A stretch of DNA of 64,000 nucleotides, from NCBI GenBank assembly GCA_025928545.1, contig JAICJH010000012.1, forward strand, positions 54,914 to 118,913, in the 5' to 3' direction. Position 1 is the first letter of the stretch, and each line of letters opens with the position of its first letter. Source of the stretch: Bryobacteraceae bacterium. GTDB lineage: Bacteria > Acidobacteriota > Terriglobia > Bryobacterales > Bryobacteraceae. Position numbers and translations under genes: made by a program. The notes under the pieces were generated by a model. It ran no database searches. It had not been told where the DNA came from and worked only from the letters and a program-made list of their open reading frames with translations. This document shows positions 34,378 to 43,325 of this stretch, one piece after another.

Positions 34378-35115
34378 ATGAGATCGGCACTGCTCTTAGT
34401 TCTTGCCTCCGGAACGCTGCTGGCCCAGGGTGGGCCGGGCGGAATGTCTTTTATCCGATCAAGCCCCATCCTGAATACTGTCGATGTCAATCAGGACGGA
34501 AATCTTTCCTCGCGGGAAATTTCCGACGCCCCCGCACAACTTCGAAAGCTCGACAAGAACGCAGACGGCAAGCTCACGCAGGATGAAGCGGGCCTTCAGT
34601 TTGGGCGCGGCGGACGCGGAGAAGGCGGCAGAGGTGAAGGTGTCGGCGACGAACCGCCGGCAGCCGCGCCCACCGCCGACGAACTCACCACGACACTGAT
34701 GACGTTCGATGCCAATCACAACGGCAAGCTTGAGAAGACCGAAGTTCCCGAACGCATGCAGGGCATGTTCGACCGCGGCGATACCAACCATGATGGAGTG
34801 CTCACGCGCGACGAAATCGCGAAACTCGCAGAGGCCAATCGCCAGCAGGCGAACGGCGGTGGGCGCGGCGAAGGCGGACGCGGTGGACGCGAAGGTTTTG
34901 GCGGTGCACGAGGCGGCTTTGGCGGCGGACGAGGCCCCGGCCAGTTCGATCTCGCTTTCAACGCGCTCGACACAGATCGCGATGGCGAGATTTCCGCTGA
35001 TGAAATTAAGAACGCGGGAACTTCTTTGAAGACGCTCGACAAGAATGGTGACGGTCAAATCACGGACGACGAAGTAACTCCGAACTTCGGCCGACGCGGC
35101 GGTTTTGACCGCTGA
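34378..35115 (+). CDS. Secreted protein with six EF-hand loops
   Basis: Protein of 245 residues with a Sec signal (MRSALLLVLASGTLLAQ) and an AGGAG site upstream. Six 12-residue calcium-binding loops are visible: DVNQDGNLSSRE, DKNADGKLTQDE, DANHNGKLEKTE, DTNHDGVLTRDE, DTDRDGEISADE and DKNGDGQITDDE. They come in pairs separated by two Gly/Arg-rich linkers (GRGGRGEGGRGEG; GGGRGEGGRGG). It probably binds calcium or another divalent metal outside the cytoplasm. The ApbE gene follows 55 bases downstream. Confidence 0.88.
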   Translation: MRSALLLVLASGTLLAQGGPGGMSFIRSSPILNTVDVNQDGNLSSREISDAPAQLRKLDKNADGKLTQDEAGLQFGRGGRGEGGRGEGVGDEPPAAAPTADELTTTLMTFDANHNGKLEKTEVPERMQGMFDRGDTNHDGVLTRDEIAKLAEANRQQANGGGRGEGGRGGREGFGGARGGFGGGRGPGQFDLAFNALDTDRDGEISADEIKNAGTSLKTLDKNGDGQITDDEVTPNFGRRGGFDR

Positions 35116-35170
35116 TCGTCGATTTCAATCGGGATTCATACCTAAATACCAAGCCACTGGATAAATCAGA

Positions 35171-36709
35171 ATGAGAATACTGGCAATCACCTCCGCTGTT
35201 GCCGTCGCGCTGGCCCTGGCCACCGCCGGTAGCTCTGCCGTAACCGGCGCCCATGATCGAATTTTCTACTTCAGCTACGACAACGTGCTCGGCACCTCGC
35301 TGGATCTGAAAGTCGTCGCACCTTCCATAGCTCAGGCGCACAAAGCCGAAACGGCCGTTCTAAACGAGATTGGCCGCGAATCGAAAATACTGAGCTCCTG
35401 GGACCCCGACAGCGAATTCAGCCGCTGGGCCCGCACGCAGGATCAGGCTGTTCCCGTCTCTCGCGACCTGTTCGAAGTGCTTGGAATGTATGACCAGTGG
35501 CGCACCCGCACCAACGGAGCTCTCAATCCGTCGGCCGAATCCGTGATTAAGGTCTGGCAGGCCGCGGCCCGGGCGAATCGTCTGCCATCGGATTCCGATC
35601 TTTCCGCGGCGGTCGCCACGACGCGCGAGACACAGTGGACACTCAATCCATCCACCCAGACCGCGACCCATACCGGTAACGCGGCCCTCGTTCTGGCCTC
35701 GTTCACCAAGAGCTACATCATCGATCACGCCGCGGATGCCGCCATCCGAACGGGTGTGCCTTCCGTGGTCGTGAATATCGGCGGCGACCTTGCCGTGCGT
35801 GGCTCTCTCGCCGAGCCTGTCGATATCGCCGACCCGCGAGCCTCGCAGGAAAACGCCGATCCGATCTCCCGCATTGTCGTTCACGATATGGCCGTCGCAA
35901 CCAGCGGGGATTATCGGCGAGGCGTCGAAATCGCAGGCCGGCATTACTCGCACATTGTCGATCCGCGTACCGGAATGCCGGCCGAAAACATCATTAGTTC
36001 CACAGTAGTGGCGCCCAACCCGGCCGATGCGGGTGCGCTCGCCACTGCATTCTCCATCCTCGCCCCGGAAGAAAGCGCGAAGCTCGCGGCATCCATGCCC
36101 GGCGTCCGCTACCTTCTGGTCAGGAAGAACGGCCAGCAAGTGAAGAGCGATAACTGGGGTGCGCTAGAAGCTCCTGTTCAGATGGCGGCGGTCACGAAGC
36201 CGGCAACTGCCCGCCTGGGATTGGCGGCTGCGACTGGCGGCCCCGTCTGGGATCCGTCGATGGAACTGACCATCGATTTCGAAATCGCGCAGCCGCGCGG
36301 AATGGCCAAGCGCCCCTTTGTCGCAGCTTGGGTGGAAGATGCCGATCGCTTTCAGGTGAAAACGATCGCGCTCTGGTATCACGAAGATCGCTACCTCACC
36401 GAAATGAAAGCGTGGTACCGGTCGGATCGCGTACGCGCCATGGCGGAGGGCCGCGAAATCGTGCGGTCCGTTTCCAGCGCGACCCGCGGGCCCGGCAAAT
36501 ATTCGCTGAAGTGGGATGGGAAAGACAACGACGGCAAGCCCGTTAAGGCCGGCAAATACACCGTGTACCTGGAAGTGGCGCGCGAACACGGAACCCATCA
36601 GCTTGTGAAGCAGGAAATGGATTTCACCGGTACGCCCAAACAATTTCAGTTCCCCGCAAATACGGAGGTCGCGGCGTCGTCCTTTGACTACCACAAGCTT
36701 GCCAAATAA
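35171..36709 (+). CDS. FAD:protein FMN transferase (ApbE) fused to a DUF2271 domain
   Basis: Protein of 512 residues with a Sec signal. ApbE attaches FMN to Thr residues of exported flavoproteins. The ApbE part (to about 330) has a magnesium/FAD region with GALNPSAES, SFTKSYIIDHAADAAI, VVVNIGGDLAVRG and GRHYSHIVDPRTGMPAEN. The C-terminal 150 residues match DUF2271 (LTIDFEIAQPRG, FVAAWVEDADRFQVKTIALWY, GKYSLKWDGKDNDGKPVKAGKYTVYLEVAREHG), usually a separate periplasmic protein found beside ApbE and PepSY proteins. Here the two are one chain. The downstream PepSY gene overlaps it by 26 bases. Confidence 0.92.
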   Translation: MRILAITSAVAVALALATAGSSAVTGAHDRIFYFSYDNVLGTSLDLKVVAPSIAQAHKAETAVLNEIGRESKILSSWDPDSEFSRWARTQDQAVPVSRDLFEVLGMYDQWRTRTNGALNPSAESVIKVWQAAARANRLPSDSDLSAAVATTRETQWTLNPSTQTATHTGNAALVLASFTKSYIIDHAADAAIRTGVPSVVVNIGGDLAVRGSLAEPVDIADPRASQENADPISRIVVHDMAVATSGDYRRGVEIAGRHYSHIVDPRTGMPAENIISSTVVAPNPADAGALATAFSILAPEESAKLAASMPGVRYLLVRKNGQQVKSDNWGALEAPVQMAAVTKPATARLGLAAATGGPVWDPSMELTIDFEIAQPRGMAKRPFVAAWVEDADRFQVKTIALWYHEDRYLTEMKAWYRSDRVRAMAEGREIVRSVSSATRGPGKYSLKWDGKDNDGKPVKAGKYTVYLEVAREHGTHQLVKQEMDFTGTPKQFQFPANTEVAASSFDYHKLAK

Positions 36710-37337
36710 ATCGCCGGTTGCGGGCTCGGCCGCCAAACCGCCGGTGCATATTCCACTCTGGAAGAGGAAAACGGCGCACTGGTCGCGCTGGCTGCACACA
36801 TATCTTTCGATGGTGAGCTTCACCATCCTGCTGTTCTTTGCCCTCACCGGCATAACGCTCAATCACCAGGCGGCGTTTACCGGCGAGGTGAAACCGCACC
36901 GCTACACGGGCAGTCTCGACGCGTCCTGGATGAAGACTCCCGATGCCAGGAAACAGGACATCGTCGCCCTCCTGCGCAGTCGCCATGGCGTAAAAGCCGA
37001 TTTGAGCGACTTCCGCGTGGATGACGACCAACTCCAGATATCCTTCAAAGGTCCGGGCTACGCGGCGGATGGCTTCATCGAGCGCAGCACCGGCAAATAC
37101 GAACTGATGGAGAGCCGCCTCGGCTTCGTCGCCGTTGTCAATGACCTGCACAAAGGCCGCGACACCGGCAAAGCCTGGGCGGGTATCATCGACATCTCAG
37201 CCGTGCTGATGACGCTGGTTTCGCTCACCGGCCTCGTGTTGATTTTCTTCCTGCACAAGAAGCTGCGAGCCGGTTTATATGCTCTGGCGATCGGTACAGT
37301 GCTCTGCTACGTCGTCTATCTCATCTGGGTGCCGTAG
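36684..37337 (+). CDS. PepSY-associated membrane protein (PepSY_TM_like type)
   Basis: Protein of 217 residues. A first membrane helix after RWLHTYLSMVSFTILLFFALTGITLNH is followed by an external PepSY-like domain (about 60-150) and a C-terminal helical pair (GIIDISAVLMTLVSLTGLVLIFFLHKK, YALAIGTVLCYVVYLIWV). Proteins of this type work with ApbE/DUF2271 in transmembrane electron transfer or flavin handling. It overlaps the ApbE gene by 26 bases and is clearly in the same operon. Confidence 0.85.
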   Translation: MTTTSLPNKSPVAGSAAKPPVHIPLWKRKTAHWSRWLHTYLSMVSFTILLFFALTGITLNHQAAFTGEVKPHRYTGSLDASWMKTPDARKQDIVALLRSRHGVKADLSDFRVDDDQLQISFKGPGYAADGFIERSTGKYELMESRLGFVAVVNDLHKGRDTGKAWAGIIDISAVLMTLVSLTGLVLIFFLHKKLRAGLYALAIGTVLCYVVYLIWVP

Positions 37338-37340
37338 CCA

Positions 37341-37871
37341 TCAGTAGTCGTCCGCATAATACTGTTTCTGGCGGATGCTCAACTTGATCGTCGTGGTGGG
37401 ATGCGCCAGGAATCGCGCAATCACTCGCCCGGCGACCGTCAGAAAAGCAGCCGTCAGAATATTTGCGAACGCTGCCCGGTCGCCATTCGTGGCCGTCGCA
37501 AAAATGCCTATCGGTACCACCCCGACGCCCACGCAAAGCAGGCCGATGGACGTTGCCAGCCATCCCATCATCCGGTACGTGACGATGAACGCCTGCCACC
37601 AGCACACCAGCCCGATGAAAAGCGTAGACAGCCGTAGTGACGATGCGATCAACGGATGCATCCTGCGAAAGATGGACATCGGCAGCAGCACCGCAACCCA
37701 GTAGTAAACGACCAGCATGACTGCCAGCCGCAGCGGCGGGAGCGCGGATTCCATCCACCGCACCGCGGTCTCCCAAATCAGCGATCCTTCCATGTAGGGG
37801 CCCGGCAGAATATCCATTTGCCCGAATAATGGAAAGAAACTCAGCGAATCGTGGCTATGAAGGAGCAGCAT
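37341..37871 (-). CDS. Four-helix membrane protein of unknown function
   Basis: Protein of 176 residues with about four membrane segments (LRLAVMLVVYYWVAVLLP, LSTLFIGLVCWWQAFIVTY, TSIGLLCVGVGVVPIGIF and ILTAAFLTVAGRVIARFL). The helix pattern resembles Yip1-type membrane proteins but I see no decisive motif. ATG at 37871 has an AAAGGA site; a second Met lies at 37817. It converges on the PepSY gene with only 3 bases between stops. Confidence 0.65.
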   Translation of the reverse strand: MLLLHSHDSLSFFPLFGQMDILPGPYMEGSLIWETAVRWMESALPPLRLAVMLVVYYWVAVLLPMSIFRRMHPLIASSLRLSTLFIGLVCWWQAFIVTYRMMGWLATSIGLLCVGVGVVPIGIFATATNGDRAAFANILTAAFLTVAGRVIARFLAHPTTTIKLSIRQKQYYADDY

Positions 37872-37964
37872 TCAAACATCCTTTTACCTTGCTGGCCTGG
37901 TACTTTAGTTTTAGCCAGATTTCGAATGGACGCAAGATGCCGTTGGTTAACACGCTCAATAGCA

Positions 37965-39899
37965 CTAGTGATGCGCAGCCGGACTTCCCCCCGCTCCGCC
38001 AATCAAATTCTCCAGCTTCAGACCTTCCACCGGCCCGCCGCTATAAACCGTCCCGCCTGCCGGTTGTGCATCGTTGCCGGACTCCTTATCCAGCATCTCC
38101 AGCCATTTGTTACCAAGGAACGAAGCTCGATTCTTCGCGCTCTCCAAAAACGAGAAACCGTCCGACGACCAGGCCACCGCGTCATTCGGCGGCAGTACGA
38201 CAAAACGAACGGGCTGCGTCAACGTGGCGGCGCCCGATAGTTTTATCTGCCCTTCGTGAACACCGGGCGTTGCCGCTGAACTGAAAACGTGGAAGCTGAT
38301 CTCACGTGCGACAGACGCTCCCACACTGACGGTCAGCTTCTCGGGCGAGAATTCAAGCCCGGGAACATTCAGGGTCACATCGAACGTTCGGATCTCAGGC
38401 GCATTATTACGAAGATCGAGCACGATCTCGCGTCCCGACCTCCGATTTACCGGAACAGTAGCCGGCATTACAGGCGCAGATGATCCGGGCGCCACACGCA
38501 CGGAAACAGCGTTCTCCAGCATGATCGTCGCGGAAGGTAACACGCGAAGCTGAGCATGGCTAAGCTGAATGCCGTCGGCTTCCACGGAAAGCTGCGCCAC
38601 ATCGCCCGCGATTGCAGTGGAGGGCACGGCGATCCTGTACGACAATCGCGCTGGCTGATCCTGTTTGATCTGTTCCGCGGCTTCCTCCTGCGTGACCGTT
38701 AATTCGCCACCGGCGCGAAGCCGCGAACGTGCCGCAACGCCGGCCGGAGAAAACTGCACAGCCAACCGATTTGTCTCGCCGATCAATAATGCCGGCGTGC
38801 TCTCGAACGATGCAGTGGCGGGCGGCGCATCAATCGCCAGCGCCACCCGCACATGACCGGTTCTGGCGTTGCCGGCCGGAATCGGCAGGCGCGCCCGCTG
38901 TGTCTTCGGATCCCAGTCGAAAACGGACGGGTGCCCGGCTGCGATCAGTGGTCCCGGCGGCTCATGCGAAAGCTGCAGCACCACTTCGCCCGCGGCAGGT
39001 GCGACGAACTCCATTGCCAGTATCCCGTTTTCGTATTCCATGCCGGTGAGTTCCGCGGTTGCGTAGGCAACATGGTCCCCCGGCGCAAAGCCTGTGCAAC
39101 CGGCGCAAAGCGAACCCGCAGCCAGAGGAACGTTGACCGGCAGCCACAGCAGGTCATAACGTGCCAGGCTCACCGACGGCAGAGCAATGGCGCGCTGCAA
39201 TGCCGGATACATCACGCGAACCTCGCCCTTCCACGCCGTTGGCGAATCGTTGATCACAGTGGCCAGCGAGAGTCCGCCAGGCAGATCCGGATTCTTATCC
39301 GCGATGTATTGATGTACCGACACGCCTTCCACCGGTACCGACAATCGGGCTCCCGGCGATTCGGCGAGTGCGGAAAGCTGCGAACCCCAGAACCGCGCCA
39401 GTTGCGCTTCACGGCGTATCAAGGCTGCTGCAACCCCCTCGGCGCCGGTCAGCGCGATAGCGCCGGGCTGATACGCGGGAGCGAGCGTTTCGAAAACATC
39501 CGTCCAGACGATCGCCTGCGTTCCGGCGCTCAGCAGTTTGCGCTCGTTCTCCAGCGCGCGGGGCATGATGGCCGATATCCGGATCGCGGCCAGCGGTTGT
39601 GTCAGCGGCCCTCCGTGCGATTTTTCCAGCGGCAGCAGGCGGTCCGGTATCGCGGCTTCCAGATCCGCTTCCAGCCCAAGCCGTCGAACAATGCGGATCA
39701 CGTCATCCAGTTCCGCGGCGCCCGCTGAGGCGTCCTTCGCCGGAGGCAGGCTCACGTGATTCACGCCCATTTCCTTCAGGTGCGCGAGCTCGCGTTCCCG
39801 AATGGATCGGGGCATCCCATTCCACGGAAATTCCACCGACATTGTCCATGCGGGCAACAGCGTGGCCGTCAGAAGAGCGAGAATTCCCGCGGATCTCAT
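37965..39899 (-). CDS. Large secreted protein of unknown function
   Basis: Exported protein of 644 residues from the ATG at 39899 (MRSAGILALLTATLLPAWT, a Sec signal); the frame opens further upstream but overlaps the DnaC-like gene. The first third (FPWNGMPRSIRERELAHLKEMGVNHVSLPP and VSVHQYIADKNPDLPGG) reads like a TIM-barrel of the glycoside-hydrolase kind. The rest consists of several beta-sandwich domains (for example DLRNNAPEIRTFDVTLNVPGLEF). No catalytic pair can be named. The tail GGAGGSPAAHH is unusual. It is 17 bases after the DnaC-like gene stop. Confidence 0.75.
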   Translation of the reverse strand: MRSAGILALLTATLLPAWTMSVEFPWNGMPRSIRERELAHLKEMGVNHVSLPPAKDASAGAAELDDVIRIVRRLGLEADLEAAIPDRLLPLEKSHGGPLTQPLAAIRISAIMPRALENERKLLSAGTQAIVWTDVFETLAPAYQPGAIALTGAEGVAAALIRREAQLARFWGSQLSALAESPGARLSVPVEGVSVHQYIADKNPDLPGGLSLATVINDSPTAWKGEVRVMYPALQRAIALPSVSLARYDLLWLPVNVPLAAGSLCAGCTGFAPGDHVAYATAELTGMEYENGILAMEFVAPAAGEVVLQLSHEPPGPLIAAGHPSVFDWDPKTQRARLPIPAGNARTGHVRVALAIDAPPATASFESTPALLIGETNRLAVQFSPAGVAARSRLRAGGELTVTQEEAAEQIKQDQPARLSYRIAVPSTAIAGDVAQLSVEADGIQLSHAQLRVLPSATIMLENAVSVRVAPGSSAPVMPATVPVNRRSGREIVLDLRNNAPEIRTFDVTLNVPGLEFSPEKLTVSVGASVAREISFHVFSSAATPGVHEGQIKLSGAATLTQPVRFVVLPPNDAVAWSSDGFSFLESAKNRASFLGNKWLEMLDKESGNDAQPAGGTVYSGGPVEGLKLENLIGGAGGSPAAHH

Positions 39900-39916
39900 A
39901 CTCGTGAATCGGTGCT

Positions 39917-40684
39917 TCAGTTGTTCTGTTTGCGGACCCGATAGTCGCCCAGCGACGGCATCTTGATCACCCGGCACATTTCAAACAGCCGCGAACGTGC
40001 GCGCGGGCCAACGCGCTCCGCGAGAGTTGTCCGATGATCCACTTTTCCCGACCCCGCGCCTTCGTACGTGACGTACCCCGCATCCGGATCGATCAAATTC
40101 GTAGTGGCGATCAGCGGCTTACGATGATTGCACCGCGCCGTGATGATGGATGTCACCGTATCTTCCACCCAATCGGTCACGCGATGCGCGCCCAGATCGT
40201 CCAGCAGAAGAACCTCTTTATCCATCGCGATCCGGTACGCCTCTTTGTCGCTGGTCTGGGAAGTTTGATCGTAGCTGGAGCGAATACGATCCAGCAGATT
40301 CTGATAATCGAAAAACAGCCCTTCGAATCCCTTCGCCAGAATGGCGCGGAAGGCTGCGACAGCGAGATGCGTTTTGCCCGATCCTGGATCGCCCATCAGC
40401 AGCAGCCCCGGCTTCGCTGGATTGGGGAAGTCGCGCACGTAACTGCGCACCGCAAGAAAAACCTTCGTGAGTTCGCTATCGCGCAGTGTGGAGAAATTAT
40501 CGAACGATGCGTTCTCATAAAGCGGTGGCAGGTCGCTCTCGGCGACCACGCGTCCTGCCCGCTCCACCGCCACACACCCGCAGCGAACCGCGCCCGACAC
40601 CTCGTCGCGCTCTACGATCTTCCAGCCGGTTCCATTGCAATCGGGGCAAACAGCGGCCATAGTTCCCTCTATTATCGCGCCCAT
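39917..40684 (-). CDS. DnaC/DnaI-like ATPase with N-terminal zinc finger
   Basis: Protein of 255 residues. The N-terminus has a Cys4-type motif (CPDCNGTGW ... CGC). The AAA+ domain has Walker A LLMGDPGSGKTHLAVA, Walker B VLLLDDLG and sensor-like ATTNL. This is the arrangement of helicase loaders DnaI/DnaC and of IstB-type ATPases; no transposase is adjacent, so a replication role is more likely. Its ATG overlaps the TAA of the biotin-carrier gene (TAATG), giving coupled translation with a carboxylase operon. Confidence 0.85.
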   Translation of the reverse strand: MGAIIEGTMAAVCPDCNGTGWKIVERDEVSGAVRCGCVAVERAGRVVAESDLPPLYENASFDNFSTLRDSELTKVFLAVRSYVRDFPNPAKPGLLLMGDPGSGKTHLAVAAFRAILAKGFEGLFFDYQNLLDRIRSSYDQTSQTSDKEAYRIAMDKEVLLLDDLGAHRVTDWVEDTVTSIITARCNHRKPLIATTNLIDPDAGYVTYEGAGSGKVDHRTTLAERVGPRARSRLFEMCRVIKMPSLGDYRVRKQNN

Positions 40685-41130
40685 TATGGAGTGACCCCCG
40701 GCTCAATCACGGCGAGGACGGCACCCGCTACTACGCTGTCGTTCTCCCGAACCTGGATCGCGGCCACACGCCCCGCCCGCGGTGCTTTCATCTCGTTCTG
40801 CATCTTCATGGCTTCCACAACCACGATTCCCTGGCCGGCTTCCACCTCGTCCCCCGCGGCGACCAGAATCCGGACTACCTTACCCGGCATTGGCGCCAGA
40901 ATCGCCGCGCGCCCGTGCCCGCCAGCCGCATCGTCCGAACGCTTCCACTGCCGCGGATCGACAACGTCATATTCAAAGCGCCGGCTTCCAACCGCAACGT
41001 GTCCGGCTTCCATCCGTACTTCATGCGACGCGCCATCCACAAGAATGGAGTACACGCCTTTCTCGACTTCCACGACTGAGCCGTTCGCAGGCTCGGTAGC
41101 TTCACCGTTGATTCGAATGACGGGTTTCAT
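40684..41130 (-). CDS. Biotin carboxyl carrier protein of an acyl-CoA carboxylase
   Basis: Protein of 148 residues from the ATG at 41130 (MKPVIRINGEATEPANG). The longer open frame upstream lies inside the carboxylase gene in another phase and is not real. The C-terminal biotinyl domain has APMPGKVVRILVAAGDEVEAGQG and the biotin-accepting Lys in VVEAMKMQNEM. It overlaps the biotin carboxylase gene by 4 bases (ATGA). Together they make a split version of the alpha subunit of propionyl-/methylcrotonyl-CoA-type carboxylases; no carboxyltransferase is nearby. Confidence 0.92.
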   Translation of the reverse strand: MKPVIRINGEATEPANGSVVEVEKGVYSILVDGASHEVRMEAGHVAVGSRRFEYDVVDPRQWKRSDDAAGGHGRAAILAPMPGKVVRILVAAGDEVEAGQGIVVVEAMKMQNEMKAPRAGRVAAIQVRENDSVVAGAVLAVIEPGVTP

Positions 41131-42620
41131 CGCAGCAGCCCTTCCCGTCCGCCGCTGAGCCAGCGGGAAGGTGTGACCGCCGCTTCCGCAAGCCCCGGTT
41201 CCCGCTTCGTGTCCGTGGCAATAGCTGCCACTGCGATTGCGGCCAGTTCCGGTGCCGGAGGCAGCTCCAGCAGACCGGGACGTTTCAGCAGCGCGTCCAG
41301 ATAACCCGTGTGAAGATCGCCTGTCCGAAACGCCGGGTCGCGCAGAATGGCATCGAACAATGGAATGTTCGTGCGTATTCCGCCAACGTGATATTCCCCG
41401 AGTGCGCGCTGCATCCGTTCGATCGCATGCTCGCGCGTATCCGCCCAGACAATCAGCTTCGCCAGCATCGGGTCGTATTCGAGTGGCACGTTCCAGCCCG
41501 GATAGATCCCGGAATCGAGACGCACGCCAGGCCCCGCGGGCTCCGCCAGCTGCGTGATCAGACCGGGCGACGGCATGAAATTGCTCGCCGGATCTTCCGC
41601 GTAAATCCGGCACTCGATTGCAGCTCCCCGCAGCGCCACCTGATCCTGCGTAAACGGCAGGCGGCCCCCGTCGGCTATTTCAAGTTGCAGCCGAACCAGA
41701 TCCAGACCGGTCACCAACTCGGTAACCGGATGCTCCACCTGAAGCCGTGTATTCATTTCCAGGAAATAAAAGTTGCCGTCGTTATCGGCAAGAAACTCCA
41801 CCGTGCCCGCGTTAAAATACCCGGCGGCGCGCGCGGCCAGCACCGCTGCTTCACCCATCCTGTTCCGTAACTCCGGCTGGAGCGTAACCAGTGGGGAAGG
41901 GGACTCCTCAATCACTTTTTGATGACGCCGCTGCACCGAACATTCCCGCTCGCCCAGGTGAACCATGTTGCCGTGGCGGTCGCCAAAGATCTGGATTTCG
42001 ATATGGCGCGCGTTTTCTACCAGCTTCTCTACATAGACGCGGCCATCGCCGAACGCGCGCAACGCTTCGCTCGATGCGGCTTCGAAATGCGACGCCAGAT
42101 CCTCCGCGCGGTCGACGCGCCGCATGCCTTTTCCCCCGCCTCCGGCAACCGCCTTCAGCATCACCGGGTATCCTGCGGTCTGCGCGAAAGCTGCGGCAGC
42201 CGGCAGCAGACCTTCTTCCGAGCCCGGCACCACAGGCGCGCCGCCATCGCGGGCGATGCGGCGGGCAGCGGTCTTCGATCCCATTGCTGCGATCGCGGAA
42301 GCCGGCGGTCCGATGAAAACAAAACCCGCGTCCGTGCAGGCCTGCGCGAATTCGGCGTTCTCGCTGAGGAACCCGTAGCCAGGATGGATCGCATCCACCC
42401 GATGTCGCCGGGCGGCATCGAGAATACGCTCGATGTTCAGATAACTCTCCCGCGACGGCGCAGGTCCCAGATGCGCGGCTTCATCCGCCTTGCGAACGTG
42501 AAGCGCCGCACGATCCACATCGGAATACACCGCGACGGAGCGTATCCCCATCTCGCGCAGTGTGCGAATGATCCGCAGCGCAATTTCGCCGCGGTTGGCT
42601 ATCAGAACCTTTTGAAACAC
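41127..42620 (-). CDS. accC: Biotin carboxylase subunit (acetyl-/acyl-CoA carboxylase)
   Basis: ATP-grasp enzyme of 497 residues that carboxylates biotin. It has the N-terminus MFQKVLIANRGEIALRIIRTLREMG, the Gly-rich loop VAGGGGKGMRRV, the cluster EMNTRLQVEHPVTELVTG and the metal site YFNAGTVEFLADNDGNFYFLE. It is about 45 residues longer at the C-terminus than AccC of fatty-acid synthesis, as expected for acyl-CoA carboxylase alpha subunits, so the symbol is used loosely. The carrier-protein gene follows with a 4-base overlap. Confidence 0.93.
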   Translation of the reverse strand: MFQKVLIANRGEIALRIIRTLREMGIRSVAVYSDVDRAALHVRKADEAAHLGPAPSRESYLNIERILDAARRHRVDAIHPGYGFLSENAEFAQACTDAGFVFIGPPASAIAAMGSKTAARRIARDGGAPVVPGSEEGLLPAAAAFAQTAGYPVMLKAVAGGGGKGMRRVDRAEDLASHFEAASSEALRAFGDGRVYVEKLVENARHIEIQIFGDRHGNMVHLGERECSVQRRHQKVIEESPSPLVTLQPELRNRMGEAAVLAARAAGYFNAGTVEFLADNDGNFYFLEMNTRLQVEHPVTELVTGLDLVRLQLEIADGGRLPFTQDQVALRGAAIECRIYAEDPASNFMPSPGLITQLAEPAGPGVRLDSGIYPGWNVPLEYDPMLAKLIVWADTREHAIERMQRALGEYHVGGIRTNIPLFDAILRDPAFRTGDLHTGYLDALLKRPGLLELPPAPELAAIAVAAIATDTKREPGLAEAAVTPSRWLSGGREGLLR

Positions 42621-42662
42621 GGTACCCCGATTGTAACGGGCACGCCGTCAGCCGCGTATCTT

Positions 42663-43274
42663 TTACTTCCGGAGCCGTCCCCAACCAATTACGAGAGCCG
42701 CAAAAACCAGGCCAAAGGCTCCAAACCCAATCCTGGCGCGCTCGCTGATGTTTTGAATGGACCAGTGCTGCTGTGCAACCGCCGTCCCGACCGGTGGCGG
42801 AACATCAACTTCCGCGCGGCCACCTTGCTGCTCTGGCGCTTGCGGCTGCACCACCTGCGGCTGTGCTGGCTGTGGGGATTCTTTTTCCGGCGGAGGCGAT
42901 GCTTTCTCGGGTTGTGGCGGTGCCGGAGTCTGCGGTTCCACTGAAGGCTCAGGCGCCGGCTTGCGCGCCTGCGCCTGCTCCCGCTCCTGCTCAGCCAATT
43001 GACGCAGCACCAGTGCCTGTCGCGTTTGTTCCTGGAGCATCTGCTGCTGATCCGCGATTTGCCGCTGCTGCTCAGCCTGCTGGTTCTGAATCTGCTGAAC
43101 CTGATCCAGGCGAAGATCGTGCTGCTGCAAATCCGGCTGCACCATCAGCCGCTGGTTCTCCTCAATCTGCCGCTGAGGAGCCTGCGGATACAATGTTTGC
43201 GCCCTTGCAACCGACGCGGTCAATCCGATCATCCCGCCGAACGCGAATGCCGTCACTCTGCAACGCCAAAACAT
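42663..43274 (-). CDS. Gln/Pro-rich secreted protein with C-terminal membrane helix
   Basis: Protein of 203 residues. It has an N-terminal Sec-type signal (about 26 residues), a Gln-rich coiled coil (LRLDQVQQIQNQQAEQQRQIADQQQML), and a Pro/Gln/Glu-rich spacer (PAPEPSVEPQTPAPPQPEK). A C-terminal membrane helix ends in GRLRK (FGAFGLVFAALVIGWG). The layout suggests an extended envelope protein anchored at its end, but I recognise no family. It precedes accC by 42 bases on the same strand and is divergent from the matrixin gene. Confidence 0.7.
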   Translation of the reverse strand: MFWRCRVTAFAFGGMIGLTASVARAQTLYPQAPQRQIEENQRLMVQPDLQQHDLRLDQVQQIQNQQAEQQRQIADQQQMLQEQTRQALVLRQLAEQEREQAQARKPAPEPSVEPQTPAPPQPEKASPPPEKESPQPAQPQVVQPQAPEQQGGRAEVDVPPPVGTAVAQQHWSIQNISERARIGFGAFGLVFAALVIGWGRLRK

Positions 43275-43325
43275 CTTCGCTACTCCGCCCCTATTCTAAC
43301 TGAAATTCTGCGCTACAATCCCAGC

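Noticed and set aside
40684..41613. 309-residue reading of the biotin-carrier gene
   Set aside because: The first 160 residues lie in another phase inside the biotin carboxylase gene; the ATG at 41130 with a 4-base overlap is the sensible start.
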